From Hymenolepis diminuta (lineage: Eukaryota; Platyhelminthes; Cestoda; Cyclophyllidea; Hymenolepididae): 64,000 bases of DNA. Position numbers and translations under genes: made by a program. This document shows positions 13,509 through 24,800 of this stretch, piece by piece. The stretch lies in the NCBI GenBank assembly GCA_900708905.1, contig CAADRB010000016.1, positions 230,211 to 294,210 of the forward strand, read 5' to 3'. The first letter of the stretch is position 1, and each line of letters opens with the position of its first letter. The notes under the pieces are model-generated. The model was not told the DNA's origin. It searched no databases and worked only from the letters and a program-made list of their open reading frames with translations.

Positions 13509-14357
13509 TTAAAATTGTTTTCTTTTGTAATCGAGCAAAAAGTATTTCAGTTCATCAAAGTTCAAAATAGTATTATTTGAAGTTTCACACTTGATACACC
13601 ACAGTATCCACCTGTTCGTTGCGCTGTATGTTTTCAGAGAACGAAGTTTTCTGTTAAACTCGCCAAGAATTTGCAAGGTATTCTTGGTATCAACATTACA
13701 GAAAATTGCCAAGATTAAGAGCTGTTTTCTGTTAAGTAGATCAATAATAAGTTCCAAATGCTCAGTATCAGACAGATTTTCATCCACACAGTAAATGATT
13801 ACGTCCATGGTTGGAATACGATTTGTTTCTTTTGCGATTTTCATATTTCTCTCCATCCTTATCATATTAATGGGCTCATGAAGTTTAGGAATTGTAATGG
13901 TTATATCAATCATTGAATTAATTTTTGGGTATGTTATATCAGCATTTATTTCATCTGTGAGTGTAGTTATATTACATGTAAAATTTTCCATCATTTTACA
14001 AGCAAAAGGAAACTGTTTAGCTGCCTTACCAGATAACGGTTCATAAATTAAGACATTTATCTCATCTAGATAGGATTCTGATGGCGGGTTGCTCAGTTGT
14101 AACATGCGGTTGGCGTAATATTTCATAGCAGGAACCATATTTTCATAGGATATATGTGGAAATCTGTTCAAAAGAAAATTGCACATTGGCCTGTCTATCC
14201 ACGTAATTTGTCTAAGTAATGATTTGCCTAATTTAGTAGGCAAAAGTTCATTCATTTCACAAATCACACAAAAATTAACAAATTCATGCAGATTGAGTGT
14301 ACTTAAGGATCGTAATCTTGCTGTTATCGGTAATTTTCTAAATAATGTGAGATCCAT
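13509..14357 (-). CDS. Intronless gene: F-box-like start plus degenerate ARF-like GTPase region
   Basis: A single uninterrupted frame encodes 282 residues starting MDLTLFRKLP, with a poly(A) signal just after the stop. No family was recognised by name. Residues 6-60 (LFRKLP...STLNLHEFVNFCVICE) have the leucine/proline spacing of an F-box. From residue 100 the pattern follows an ARF-type small GTPase: a strand and degenerate P-loop at 100-112 (INVLIYEPLSGKA, keeping GK but not the first Gly or the Thr/Ser), a strand ending in VD at 185-192 (DVIIYCVD), a strand at 213-223 (LLILAIFCNVD, where ARFs have NKQD), and a terminal Trp-containing strand at 249-256 (RWILWCIK). If the fold is right, nucleotide binding is probably lost. 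The gene at 56244-56990 shares this plan. The open frame and poly(A) signal are directly visible; the domain reading is inference. Confidence 0.72.
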   Translation of the reverse strand: MDLTLFRKLPITARLRSLSTLNLHEFVNFCVICEMNELLPTKLGKSLLRQITWIDRPMCNFLLNRFPHISYENMVPAMKYYANRMLQLSNPPSESYLDEINVLIYEPLSGKAAKQFPFACKMMENFTCNITTLTDEINADITYPKINSMIDITITIPKLHEPINMIRMERNMKIAKETNRIPTMDVIIYCVDENLSDTEHLELIIDLLNRKQLLILAIFCNVDTKNTLQILGEFNRKLRSLKTYSATNRWILWCIKCETSNNTILNFDELKYFLLDYKRKQF

Positions 14358-16206
14358 TTTTCTCCGGCATATATTGACAAAGCGTCTTGAACAATAAAAT
14401 TTACTATAAGTGACAAAAATTTACGTTAATGAGTGTGGCTATCCTACCCGCCGGAATTGGCGTCTCCTCGTGACTGCCATGCTTGATTTTGTGTCATATA
14501 TCAGGTGACATTATTTTAGAATGCGATCGCCGAACTGCATTTAGTTCTATAAAACAGTTAATTATTGTCAAATTTCTTAGTAGTTTTAGTCCACTACAGT
14601 TGATTTAAATTGCAGAATCTACCAATTTTGATTAACTTCTGTTAAGTCTACTATCATCACACCTTATTGTAATGTGTAAGGCTACCAGAGCCATATTGAT
14701 CGAATATTTGGAATAAGTCAAGCCACTAATGTGGCCAGATTAATTTGAAGGTGGTAGGCAAGCTACTCCAATTTATAAATAAGAAAATTAGGTTTATATA
14801 CAAAACATTTCTGTGTTAGAAGTCAGTTATGTGTCGTTCTCGATGTCTCAGCGTGATGATCGGCATCTGATTAGGTATCTATGTACAAACACGCAAGCGC
14901 ACAGCGGGACCGTCTGTGGATACTGTAGTGGAGATCTTATCACGCATTAATCATTTCTGATCTTCAGGTGTTGATAGACACCTGCCGAGTATAGCACTCA
15001 TAAACTATAATCATTCATATAAGCTATAATCTGGTGAGTAATTACAAATGGATACAAGGTAGCGATCAATGTATTTCTATGTGCTCAATAAACAAATTAA
15101 TTTTATGTACAAGTATTTCTTCGTGAGACGCCAATCATGTCTTGTCGTCAAATATTTTCGGGTGTTTTTGGTGACGTCGTATCATTCTTGGTGTGTGATG
15201 TCAGTCCTATACAACAAAAAACGAGAAAATTCAATGCAAAACAAAATCGGAGTTGCCGCGCCCAAATCAGTCAAGATAAGTGTGCTGCAGTATATAACGT
15301 AACTGATATCGTTTAAAAGAAGATTTTACCAACCTGTTGTCCTTAAATTTCTACAAAAGGCATATGTAATCATGAAGTTATTGCGTGCTTGAACTGAATA
15401 CTGGAAATTTAACGGTATCAAATTTGCCAATACTATATTCCAAATTAAAACGTTTGTATTGTTGGAGGGGGTGTGAGAGATAGAATTAAAGTATTCCGGA
15501 ACCTTAAAAATATTTTGAATTAAGTTTGCATTTTTCCTATTTAATAAAGAAGAAGCATAATTCATTCTAGATGGTACTGTGACTTTAAAGATATTTTTAA
15601 TTTAGGTCAAAAGATATTTGGAGCTCATGACAGCTAGATGCCATTCGCTTAATTTAAGATTAAATACAAAATAGCAATAAAAAATTTGATTTGCTGATAA
15701 AATGGAGCGAAATATTTGTCTTGTGAATTCGCATATATTTCATTTAAACTAAATTGGATAACAGTTCATAATTCCATGATATCTTTTATGCATCACTCAT
15801 TTCTTGACCACATTAAAATGTGTGAAAGAACGTTATTTCATATTATAATATCTATAAAATGAGAGCAAACGGATTGCCTATTTCAACGACATTTCCTTGT
15901 TCAAACGCTGTCATTAACTATTACATGTTCATTAACATTGGAATAAATAAATTCAAATTTCACAAAATATTTTGTTCATTTAATGAAAAATTGATCACAC
16001 ATAATATCAAAAACCTTACCAACTTGACGTGCCCATTTAACTTGTAAAAATTTTAAAACCACCCAAGGAATATAAAATTACCGACAAATTTTTTGACTTA
16101 AAAAATGAGTTGAACAAAAGTTAAAGGTCCAAAAATATCAAAATATACGTCCTTGATGTTTATAGATTTTCTTATAATAGTTAGCCTGAGTAGTACAAAT
16201 AGCTAG
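14358..16206. other. Intergenic stretch containing a solo LTR
   Basis: Apart from the LTR at 14640-15046 this is AT-rich sequence with no gene recognised. ORFs at 15069-15302 (plus) and 15326-15565 (minus) show no family features and are taken as chance. Confidence 0.4.
14640..15046 (+). repeat. Solo LTR of a Ty3/gypsy-type element
   Basis: The segment is clearly related, with many substitutions, to 62186-62560, which follows an integrase remnant. Shared stretches include GGAATAAGTCAAG, AAATTAGGTTTAT, GTGGATA.TGTAGTG and AATCATTTCT. It begins TG and ends CA. No internal coding remnant or clear target-site duplication flanks it, so a solo LTR left by recombination is the simplest reading. The ends are approximate. 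Confidence 0.7.
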
Positions 16207-16950
16207 ATGGCTAATTTCGGTCGGCAATTATGCTGTTTAAGGGTTCGTTTACCCTTAATCCCGCGGAAAAATTTCGCATGTACGTGCCGTCTGTAGTTAC
16301 TTTTATAACTTCATAGATATCACAACAATATGTGGCAGAATTTTAGGATATACTTCTCCACATTATTTTAAATATTTTTGATAAGGTTTGGCAGACGCTT
16401 TTCTAAATAGGCTTGGGAATTAGAATAATATTACAATTCATATTTTCCTTATTTTTTCAGATTGGCATGCCGATTGGAAGCCAAAACCGTATCCTACAAC
16501 TCCAGCTCAACGCGAGGCTGCAGCGAAGAAGTATGGTCTTCTTCCAGAGGATTATAAACCATATGAAAATGATGGGAATGCTCCGGGTGATTTTCCGAAC
16601 CTAGAGCCCTTTAACGAAGTCCATCGCGACCCTTATGATGTCTATGATTACGGTCACACCAAACGTGATTACAACGAGCCCATCCCCTGGAGTTGGGATA
16701 TGCATCAGTCAATGGGTTACGATGAAAACCAACAATGGTTGCGCTATAATGAACCGCGCTGGCGGACACTGTTAAAGTTCATCGCACCCGTATTGATTCT
16801 GTCTCCATTGGTTTATATTGGAGATATGTACAAATACTTCCATCCTATGGTAGCTTTTAATTTCCCCTCTAATCTCTTCTCCCCTAGATGCCAAAACAAT
16901 ACCCATCCAACGGTCTTGAAAATTACACTTTTGATCCGGCAGAGGAGTAA
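16207..16950 (+). CDS. NDUFB8: NDUFB8, NADH:ubiquinone oxidoreductase subunit B8 (complex I)
   Basis: NDUFB8 is an accessory subunit of respiratory complex I in the inner mitochondrial membrane. Three exons, 16207-16279, 16461-16849 and 16888-16950, join in frame to 174 residues (the human protein has about 186). Residues 1-24 are basic and free of acidic residues, as expected of a mitochondrial presequence. Then come the family signatures KPYPTTPAQREAAAKKYG (about 33-50), DYKPYENDG (55-63), HRDPYD (79-84), NEPIPW (96-101), one membrane segment at about 128-145 (LLKFIAPVLILSPLVYIG) and the C-terminal PKQYPSNGL (156-164). Without removing the 38-nt second intron this conserved end would be lost. 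An AG stands directly before the start codon, so an upstream exon or trans-splice site is possible. It converges on CFDP1, with 154 bases between the stops. Confidence 0.94.
16850..16887 (+). other. 38-nt intron in NDUFB8
   Basis: The interval starts GTAGCTTT and ends TCTCCCCTAG. Reading through gives an unrelated tail (VAFNFPSN), while removing it gives the conserved MPKQYPSNGLENY end of the family. Confidence 0.88.
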
Positions 16951-17104
16951 ACCTCTCAATTACTTAGTTAATTTGTGTAGCTCCAACAATATAATGAATA
17001 TTAACGCCAACTATTTTGAATTTTCTCTATTGATTGATTGATTGTAAGACAAGGGGAGTGTAGGGAAAATGTACAAATGTTTTGAAAGATTTTGTTACAC
17101 CTAT

Positions 17105-18778
17105 TCATCGCCGTGAAAGATTCTTTAACCGGGCTTCTCTCAGCATCTCATATTGCCGTTCCTGCGTTCGGGCTTCAAATGCCTTGCGCTCTACGTATCT
17201 GCAAGGAAAGAATTATGCGAAAATTATGAAATTCTGTCTACCATGAAAGTTACGTTTTCTAGATGCCGATTTGAGATAAGGTACCTGTTTAACTGCAAGA
17301 TGAATCTTTATCGATAATCAATTGAGTAATGAGATGACAGTTGAGACTTAAATGATAATTTATCAATGAACAATGGGGGAACTGGATGAATTGACTCGTC
17401 ACAACACCTCGTGTAGAGAACTGAGATGCCGTTTATTACACTCTTGATTTGATGAGCCTCAGTATTCTCTTAAATTTAACACAAAACATGCCTAGAGAAA
17501 TTTCCTTTATTTACTAACCGATTATGAGAAACATACCCTCCAAAGCACAATCCTATTTATAGTTAGCTTTTCTGTCTCCTGACTATGGATACAATGGGGC
17601 TAGCAAATTATTAGCCATGAGATGGGTCTTAGACGTACAACAGACATTCCAACTAACGGTAAGAAGCGACAGTCGTTCGTCACACCCATTGAAGGTATTT
17701 GGAAAGCCCATTTTAGAATAAAAAACTTGAATTTTGCTGCCCTCTGCGAGATTAGCTATTCCGATAAGTATGAATGAGAGTTGAACCCATGATACTTAAA
17801 ACTACATTGCCAACTAATTAGGACGGAAGTTTCCATTTACCAACGATAGCAATGATTTACGATTAAGTCTCGCTTACCCATCTTTTCCCTTGTTGTGAAG
17901 CTTGAGATCGTCTTTAATTCCCTCCTTTTCGGTAAAGGATTCCCAGTCAAGTCGGGATTTTTCCTAAAGTAAAAAATTTCTTAGGAAAAACAAAGCGAAT
18001 GAGAAACCAGCGAAAACATCCCAACTTACCAAAGTGGAAATTTTAGGAACACTGGAACCGAGAGTGGAGGACCTGAGTTTCTTAAGCGCGTCATGTAATC
18101 GGTTGCCTGTAGTCTGTGCAGGCCGTCTACAGAAGGTGCAATTAGCTTATATTATCTATATACTTTTGGCCAACACCGACGATTGTTCTGCTTGAGGGAC
18201 CAGAGTTGTTGACTTTGCTATTGCTAAAACATTAAAATATAAATGTGTAATCGGAAGCATAAAAACTAGCTTAATAACTAAAATAAAACGAACCTAGGAG
18301 TTGGTTCTTCTGGGATATCTGTTTTGACAGACAAGGAGTCCCTAACACATAATCAAACACTTAGGATATAAATCAGATTTAAATGGAAATATGAAAAGAA
18401 CGCCAAAACTGCATTACCTTGAATTGGAGGATGAATTTTGTTCAGCTTGGCTCTAAGCACAGAAATAGGTCAGAAGAATATCAAATTTTCTTACACCCTG
18501 TTCTGTTTCCTTAAGAAATTCTTTCCATATTTCATCCCTGTCCTTTTCTGCAATTGGTCTACTTTTCTTTTCTTCAGGGGAAGCTTTCTCCAGCTCGTCA
18601 CTAAACAAAAAATAAGATATAGAAGAGAATTCTTACTCAGAAAGATCATCCCCTGATTCTTCTGAGCTTGATTCCTCAACCTCAGCTAAAACATTAATAG
18701 AAAAAACATTTAAGTACCAGTTGGGATATATTCCTCATCATCAGAGGAATCTGAAACATCACTACGACCGCCACCCAT
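17105..18778 (-). CDS. CFDP1: CFDP1 / BCNT-domain protein (SRCAP/SWR1 chromatin-remodelling subunit)
   Basis: CFDP1 (yeast Swc5) belongs to the SRCAP/SWR1 complex that loads histone H2A.Z in the nucleus. Nine coding exons on the minus strand join in frame: 18718-18778, 18637-18685, 18495-18600, 18418-18452, 18294-18341, 18164-18223, 18030-18126, 17878-17963 and 17105-17198, giving 211 residues (human about 299). The N-terminus is acidic and serine-rich (DSSDDEEY, EVEESSSEES), followed by RDEIWKEFL, which matches the family DELWASFL motif. The C-terminal BCNT domain is well conserved: STLEKSRLDWESF, LHNKGKDG, then YVERKAFEARTQERQYE, ending LKNLSRR. Introns are 32, 36, 42, 76, 70, 37, 66 and 679 nt. 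An acceptor-like TTTTAG at 18787-18792 precedes the start by 8 bases. Confidence 0.94.
17745..17822 (-). repeat. tRNA-derived SINE-like copy inside CFDP1 intron 8
   Basis: Read on the minus strand it has an A-box-like TAGTTGGCAATG, then a B-box-like GGGTTCAACTC about 30 bases on, then ATCGGAATAGCTAATC. The same order and a closely related tail (ATCGGAATGGCCAATC) occur at 54312-54398. Spacing and boxes suggest an RNA polymerase III promoter of tRNA origin. Boundaries are approximate. Confidence 0.45.
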
Positions 18779-18786
18779 TGTCAAAG

Positions 18787-21700
18787 CTAAAACAGTTATT
18801 GAGCCTGTGTCCTTCAAATAAATGTTTATAACTTAAAACAATTGCGACTCTGCTGCTGACTAAGATTAAAATAATAAGTAAATAAAAAATTGACGTTATT
18901 TTAACTTTTAATTTGGCTCAAGATTATATGTAATAGGGCTTAACTTTGCTTTATGTCAAAATTTCAGCTAAATTACAAAATTCAATTAAAAGTCAGAATT
19001 TTTTGCACATCTTCCCAATGAATTCTAAAATAAATTCATATAATTAATTAATGGGGCAATGAGAGAAGATTAAGTGGGAAATATAAAAGGACAGTATTTC
19101 AATAAATATACGGAAAGCATTTAAAATTGTAGATTTTAACCATCAACGAAATTTAAATGAATAATATTACTTTATTTTCTATTGAAAGAGGGTGCTTTCT
19201 CCAAGGACGTAATCTGTTAATTGTTTTATCTTGGATATCGTAAAGGAAACGCGAATTAGACTTAATAGTTTTGCAATAATAACCAGACAGTTTTCTTTCA
19301 TATTTTTAAGCAACTACACTAATTCACAAATGATCACTTTCAAAGGATTAATATTTTCTGGGTATGACACTTTTAAGTGATGTGAAATTTATCCAACTGA
19401 CTTCTATTTGTTGACTAAATAATGCTTATAAAGTGGAGGTAATTAAAATTTATAATTTATTCTTATTATGATTTGCTCTTCACTGCAGGATACCATAACC
19501 AACTCTTAGATTTTCACAGACATTGCACTAGTAATAAATATGACCCGACAACTCCACAATACGAAATGACCCAAACCTGCAAATTAAAATAAAACTCAGG
19601 TTTTTGTATTGATAGGTCAACTTATATTATATCCCATCTACAACCGTAATGCAAATAGAATCGAATGAATGATAGGGAATCAAAAGACATTAGAACCAAA
19701 AGGCGGAAAATAAAGATTTATACATTTTAATTATTTTGGGGAATGTGATGCAAGATACATGGTATAGAGCACCGTCATTAATGGTGGCGAAGCCGAAACG
19801 ATAGACAAACTAACCAATCTTATCTTTCTTTCTTTGCATATTACCAACCACAAGCCACTCCACGAAGAGAACCAATGAAAGCGGCCGAGGAAGAGTCAAA
19901 CAGAGAGACCCCAAATAGCGAAGAAGAGCAGAAAGGCGTGGATACCTAAACAGGATAATATGACGTACCGGCGTGGTGACAAGTGCCCCCTTCTGACTCG
20001 GCCTTCATCTCCTGCGCCCTAACTCCTATTGTGCAACCAAAACGCTCTATCCGATCCCCTTTCTCCTTGTGCCACTGTTAATTATAATAAACGAAACTTT
20101 TATCTGACCTTAACCCTCCTATCCACGGTTAGGCTGGTTTTAGAGTTATTTTCTTATACGTAGCAGTTCTGCATCTCAACATTCAATTCAGGTACCCTAT
20201 AATGAAATTCTGCTACGTTTTAAAAAAAAAAACAATTTTTAATAGAATACTTTGTAGATGAAATGTATTTTTCTGAGGCTCACTTTTTTGTTAAGTGGAG
20301 AATTATTCACAAAGAACTAAAAGAAAATAAGTATTCTATGTCAGTGCTAATCTGGCTACATTAAAGTGGACCAAGGAGGGAGAGTTCGAAAGGAGACGTT
20401 TTCCTCTTAGCAGTAATTTCATTTTCAAGTATCAGGTACTACTTCAGTCGTGGAAATGTGAGTCCATTTTCACTTATAGACCAACCGATTCTAAACGTGA
20501 TGAGGTTAAAACAGCGTCGAAAATGTAATGCATTTCTCGATATCAAAATCAAACTTGAACTCTAACAAAACAAACGTTAGCTTCGGTGTTAAATGAATTT
20601 CATGATGATCATACTTTTTAGGATTCACTTTTGGTATATAGTATATACAATAGCCACATTGAATTTACTGTTTATTTGGGATGTCGGATGTAGTAGCGCA
20701 TTCTCCATAAAGTGATATCACTAAAGAACATTCACAGACTGCATCCTCTAATTTTATATCGATTCTTGACGCTTTATTTATGCTCTATTACAGTAGATAT
20801 AGTTAAAATAAACTCCGTTGAATATATCGGTGAATGACGAATATAATTTCTAAATGATGTAGATGAACTATTCTAAATCCCATAAAGCTTGCCAGGGCTA
20901 ACATGTACAACTCTTAAGAAGATTAAATCTCTTTTTGCGTTAGCCTGTTTCATTCTATGTTGCTGAAGAATTGCAATAATGATAATAATATTACGTATTG
21001 TACAGTAGTATAGTTAATAATTGGCTTGAAATCTTATTTCTTAATGACTAAATGTCATGATCGTATCATTAACGATACAGAATAAATTTTAAATGCGCCA
21101 TATTATTCTTTAGCGAAACAGAAAAAAATATATTTGTAGATATATACATATTTCTATTAGATAAAAGTAATATTTATTAATAAGTGTTATATTAAATAGT
21201 AAATGTCAAAGTACTTGAAATAAAAGCATAATCGTAACGAAAATATAGAAAATTAAATATGTGTTAGTCGTGTACTCATGAAGGAAAATGCTTAAAAAGT
21301 AATTGTAGACTTCCGCACTTATTCATATGATTTAAAAAAGGGTTTTGGAAGGCTACCTCGTTGGTGGATAGGAGACAATTTTGAAGATGCCAAAAATGGT
21401 TTAGAGTAAGGATAATATAACAAGATTGTTGATAACAGTCCTGGCAAAATGCCTATAATGTTCATTGCCAAAATGCAAAATATAATATTTTCTTTATATT
21501 AAAATTCTGATCATAGCGTGGTATACCGGATGCAACGAATTAATGTGGAAAAATTTTGAGACGATAAAAAGATATATTCAGAACGCAGTGATATTTAGCT
21601 ATGTGTCATATCATGCATTTGAAATAGACAATTATGCACATTCAGTTTCATATTAGATTTTGTAATACCCAGTCTATTTTTACAATGAAGCAACTAGGTT

Positions 21701-21891
21701 TTCCTGATTCAATATAAATATAGCCAGTGTTTCAAAAAATAAAACAAATAAAAATATACTAATTCCAACAAAATTTTCAATATGAAATTTTGTTTAGAGT
21801 GTTTTAGTTTGTTGTAGATGACCTTGAACTGAGCGTCTTTTAGATTTAGTCTTTCCAAAACCAATTTGGAACCGTATATGGGCATTTGATC
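18787..21891. other. Intergenic stretch between CFDP1 and the convertase
   Basis: This is the 3.1-kb space between two divergent genes, so it should hold both promoters. It is AT-rich except for an island at about 19780-20125. I see no coding exon. Confidence 0.4.
19780..20125. repeat. GC-richer island, possible LTR-retroelement remnant
   Basis: Base composition changes abruptly from AT-rich flanks to a mixed segment containing GGCGTGGTGACAAG, close to the start of a tRNA-Trp primer-binding site (TGGTGAC). An AATAAACG lies near the right side. No protein-coding remnant was recognised. Confidence 0.25.
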
Positions 21892-24800
21892 ATGTCATCC
21901 ACCGAGTTGCTTAGAATATATTCACTTTTAATAATTTTAATTCTCTCAGTAGCAGGAGAGAATCATTTTGTTATTAATGGATGGCCTAGTGACTCAGAAT
22001 TAGATGCCCTAATAAATGATCACAACTTAACGTACAGATCACGAGTAAGTTCGATAGAAGTTCTTAATTTTCCCCGATGTAAATATTTTTAAAACAAAGA
22101 TTTTTACCAAAGGGATGTCTTAGTTCCGATCTCCACTATTTTATTACAAAGATGTCTGGAGATAGCCTTTTGAAGTTATATCAAAAAATGAGTGAACTTC
22201 CCTGGGTAAGTCCTGAATAGTTAAAGTATCTTATCTCATAATACGACATTTTATTTTTTATCTTAATTTTAGGTTAGGGGCATCGATCATCAAACTCCAT
22301 TTTACTTACAAAAGAAAACTGTAATTAATGGAGCAGACTCAGATGGACCCGAAGCTGCATTCCAAGTGGTTGAACTTCCGGTGGTTTTCAAATGATGCCA
22401 TATATTTTAAACTCCTGATCGCGTAATACTAATTTGTCTTTTTGTTTCACATTAGAATGATGATGAATACCGTTTAGTTTATGAGCATCATGCTAAACAG
22501 CTCCGGAAAAAGCTCAAATTCAATGACCCAAATGCACCTTATATGTGGCAATTAGTAAGATAAATTTGGTTCTTTACAAATCATATTATTCTAGCTTAAT
22601 GACGGCAATCAGTTTATTGGAAAGAATCCCGGTATCGATATCAACGTCTATCCTGTATACGCCGTAAATATAACAGGCAAGAATATAATGGCAATCGTCG
22701 TAGACGATGCTTTGGATACAACGCATGAAGATCTCATTCCAAACATTAACTTTGACTTTCTGGCCGATTTGCTTAATAATACGCGAGTGGATGCTAGAGG
22801 AACCGACGAAAAAATGCCGAAATCTGATGAGTAATATGGAATGTCGACCCATTTAATGATTGGCTTGTCCGGTTTTTAAAGATTTGGTGTTTTCCTTTTA
22901 GCCATGGAACAGAAGTTGCAGGTTTATACGCAGCTGTGGCCAATAACTCTCGATGTGCATTTGGAGTAGCTTACGATGCTAAATTGGGAGGTGAGTTGTG
23001 CAATAGATGAATTTATCGTTCAAAGCTCATTTATAACATGAGTTCGAGTGGGCACCAAATGCTTGATAAATCAGTTGAAGTTATTGCACAAATGGTATTT
23101 TTTCATCAGATGTACTCCTAGAAATTACAAATCTCATCAAGAGGAATATTTTTTAAAATTTTGTAAGATAATAAGAAGATATCTCAGAAGCGGTCTGTGG
23201 GGAACTCATCTATTACCTCCCCCTCCTCATTTTTACCATTATTCATAAGTGCGGTTGGTTATCTACATTATTGAATGTACACCTATAAGCATCGATCTGG
23301 AGATCTCTGGTACATTGGAAAGACGCACGATTTGCTTAAATTCCTTAAATTCAAGATAAATGTTGGTTCGGAAAGTAAGTAATGTATTTTTGGTCTATTG
23401 TATATGGATGCTTTTTGAAACTTTGATGTCTAATAAGAAGAAGGACATTTTCATCAAAAGACAGTTTTTCACAAATTAGTGAAATTTTACGTAACTTAAG
23501 TCCATAATTTAAAAAAAAACTTGATTTATTACACTTCATGTGCTACTAACTTATATAATTAGTAAATGTTACTAATGAAACTTACCAAATGTTATTTGGG
23601 TAATCGTGAAAATGTATTCATGTGATAGTATATTGATAATAATGCGTATTAATTTCAAATTATGACTAATCTGTCCAGTCAAATTTCCGATCACGCGAGT
23701 TTATAAGAGCGTAAAAATTGCAAAATATAACATGTAAAATATTTGACAGATAATCTTAATGTTTCGTTATTTTAATTCATTTTTAGACCACTTTTTTCAA
23801 ATACATTGATATTCAAATCCAAATTAATGAGTCCATTGGCTTGGCTTCCATTTCCTTGACATTGGTCTGAGTAGCTTGCCATGGTCTTTTCTTTACAAGA
23901 CTAACGGTGATTGTATACATCTAAGGTTTCCACATACTTAATATCCAACTCAGGTTAGAGTATATAAAACGGTATTTCTCCAAGTTTTCGATTATTTGCC
24001 AAGTATTTTTGTCTTCAGCCTTCAAGGAATGAATTTATACTGCCGCAGATGTTGTAAGAGGATAGATTAGTACCATATCTAGTTTCAAGATTGGGGACAA
24101 CGTTCTTTTGTAAGATTGAAAGTATTCACACATTGATCATTTGAAGCGGTTGGTGTTTGTTATTTTTGTTAAGCAGTAATTTTTACACATTGTTATAAAG
24201 TCGGTTTTTGATTTGATTATTATTTTGTTTGCATTTCAGCTGTTCGATTACTTGGAGACAAGGTTACAGATTATATGGTCGGTGAAGCGCTCACTCTGTT
24301 TGCTGAAAATGCCAGAATTTATATTACTTCTTGGGGACCCTCAGATAATGGCAAAAGCTTCCGTTCACCAGGCAAATACATGAGGAAAGCTCTGAAGGAA
24401 ACTTGGCTTAATGTAAGTAATGTCACTCTCAAATAACTATGAAAAATTGATCAAAATAGCTGGACTTGCTAGGAATCCGGAATTGGTAGAAGTAATTTAT
24501 CATAACAGTTATCGGGTAAAATGAGATAACCAGAGTTATATAACTGCCCATTTATAAACCCTATTAATGCGTAACATTCTAGCCACACAAAATTGCACAT
24601 TGCTACGTTGTTGCAAATCTTTGATAAAAAACTGAGGATCACTACAGAGGCATTAATATTAATAATGTATTAATCGGGTCAAATTAGGATATATTTGAGG
24701 GAATTTCATTTCTCTTTGAAAAGTTAGATAAATTAAGCCTCTAACTTTCATCAAAATTAGTTTAAAAGTGACTTTCCAAGTGAATCTATATCCCCGCCTG

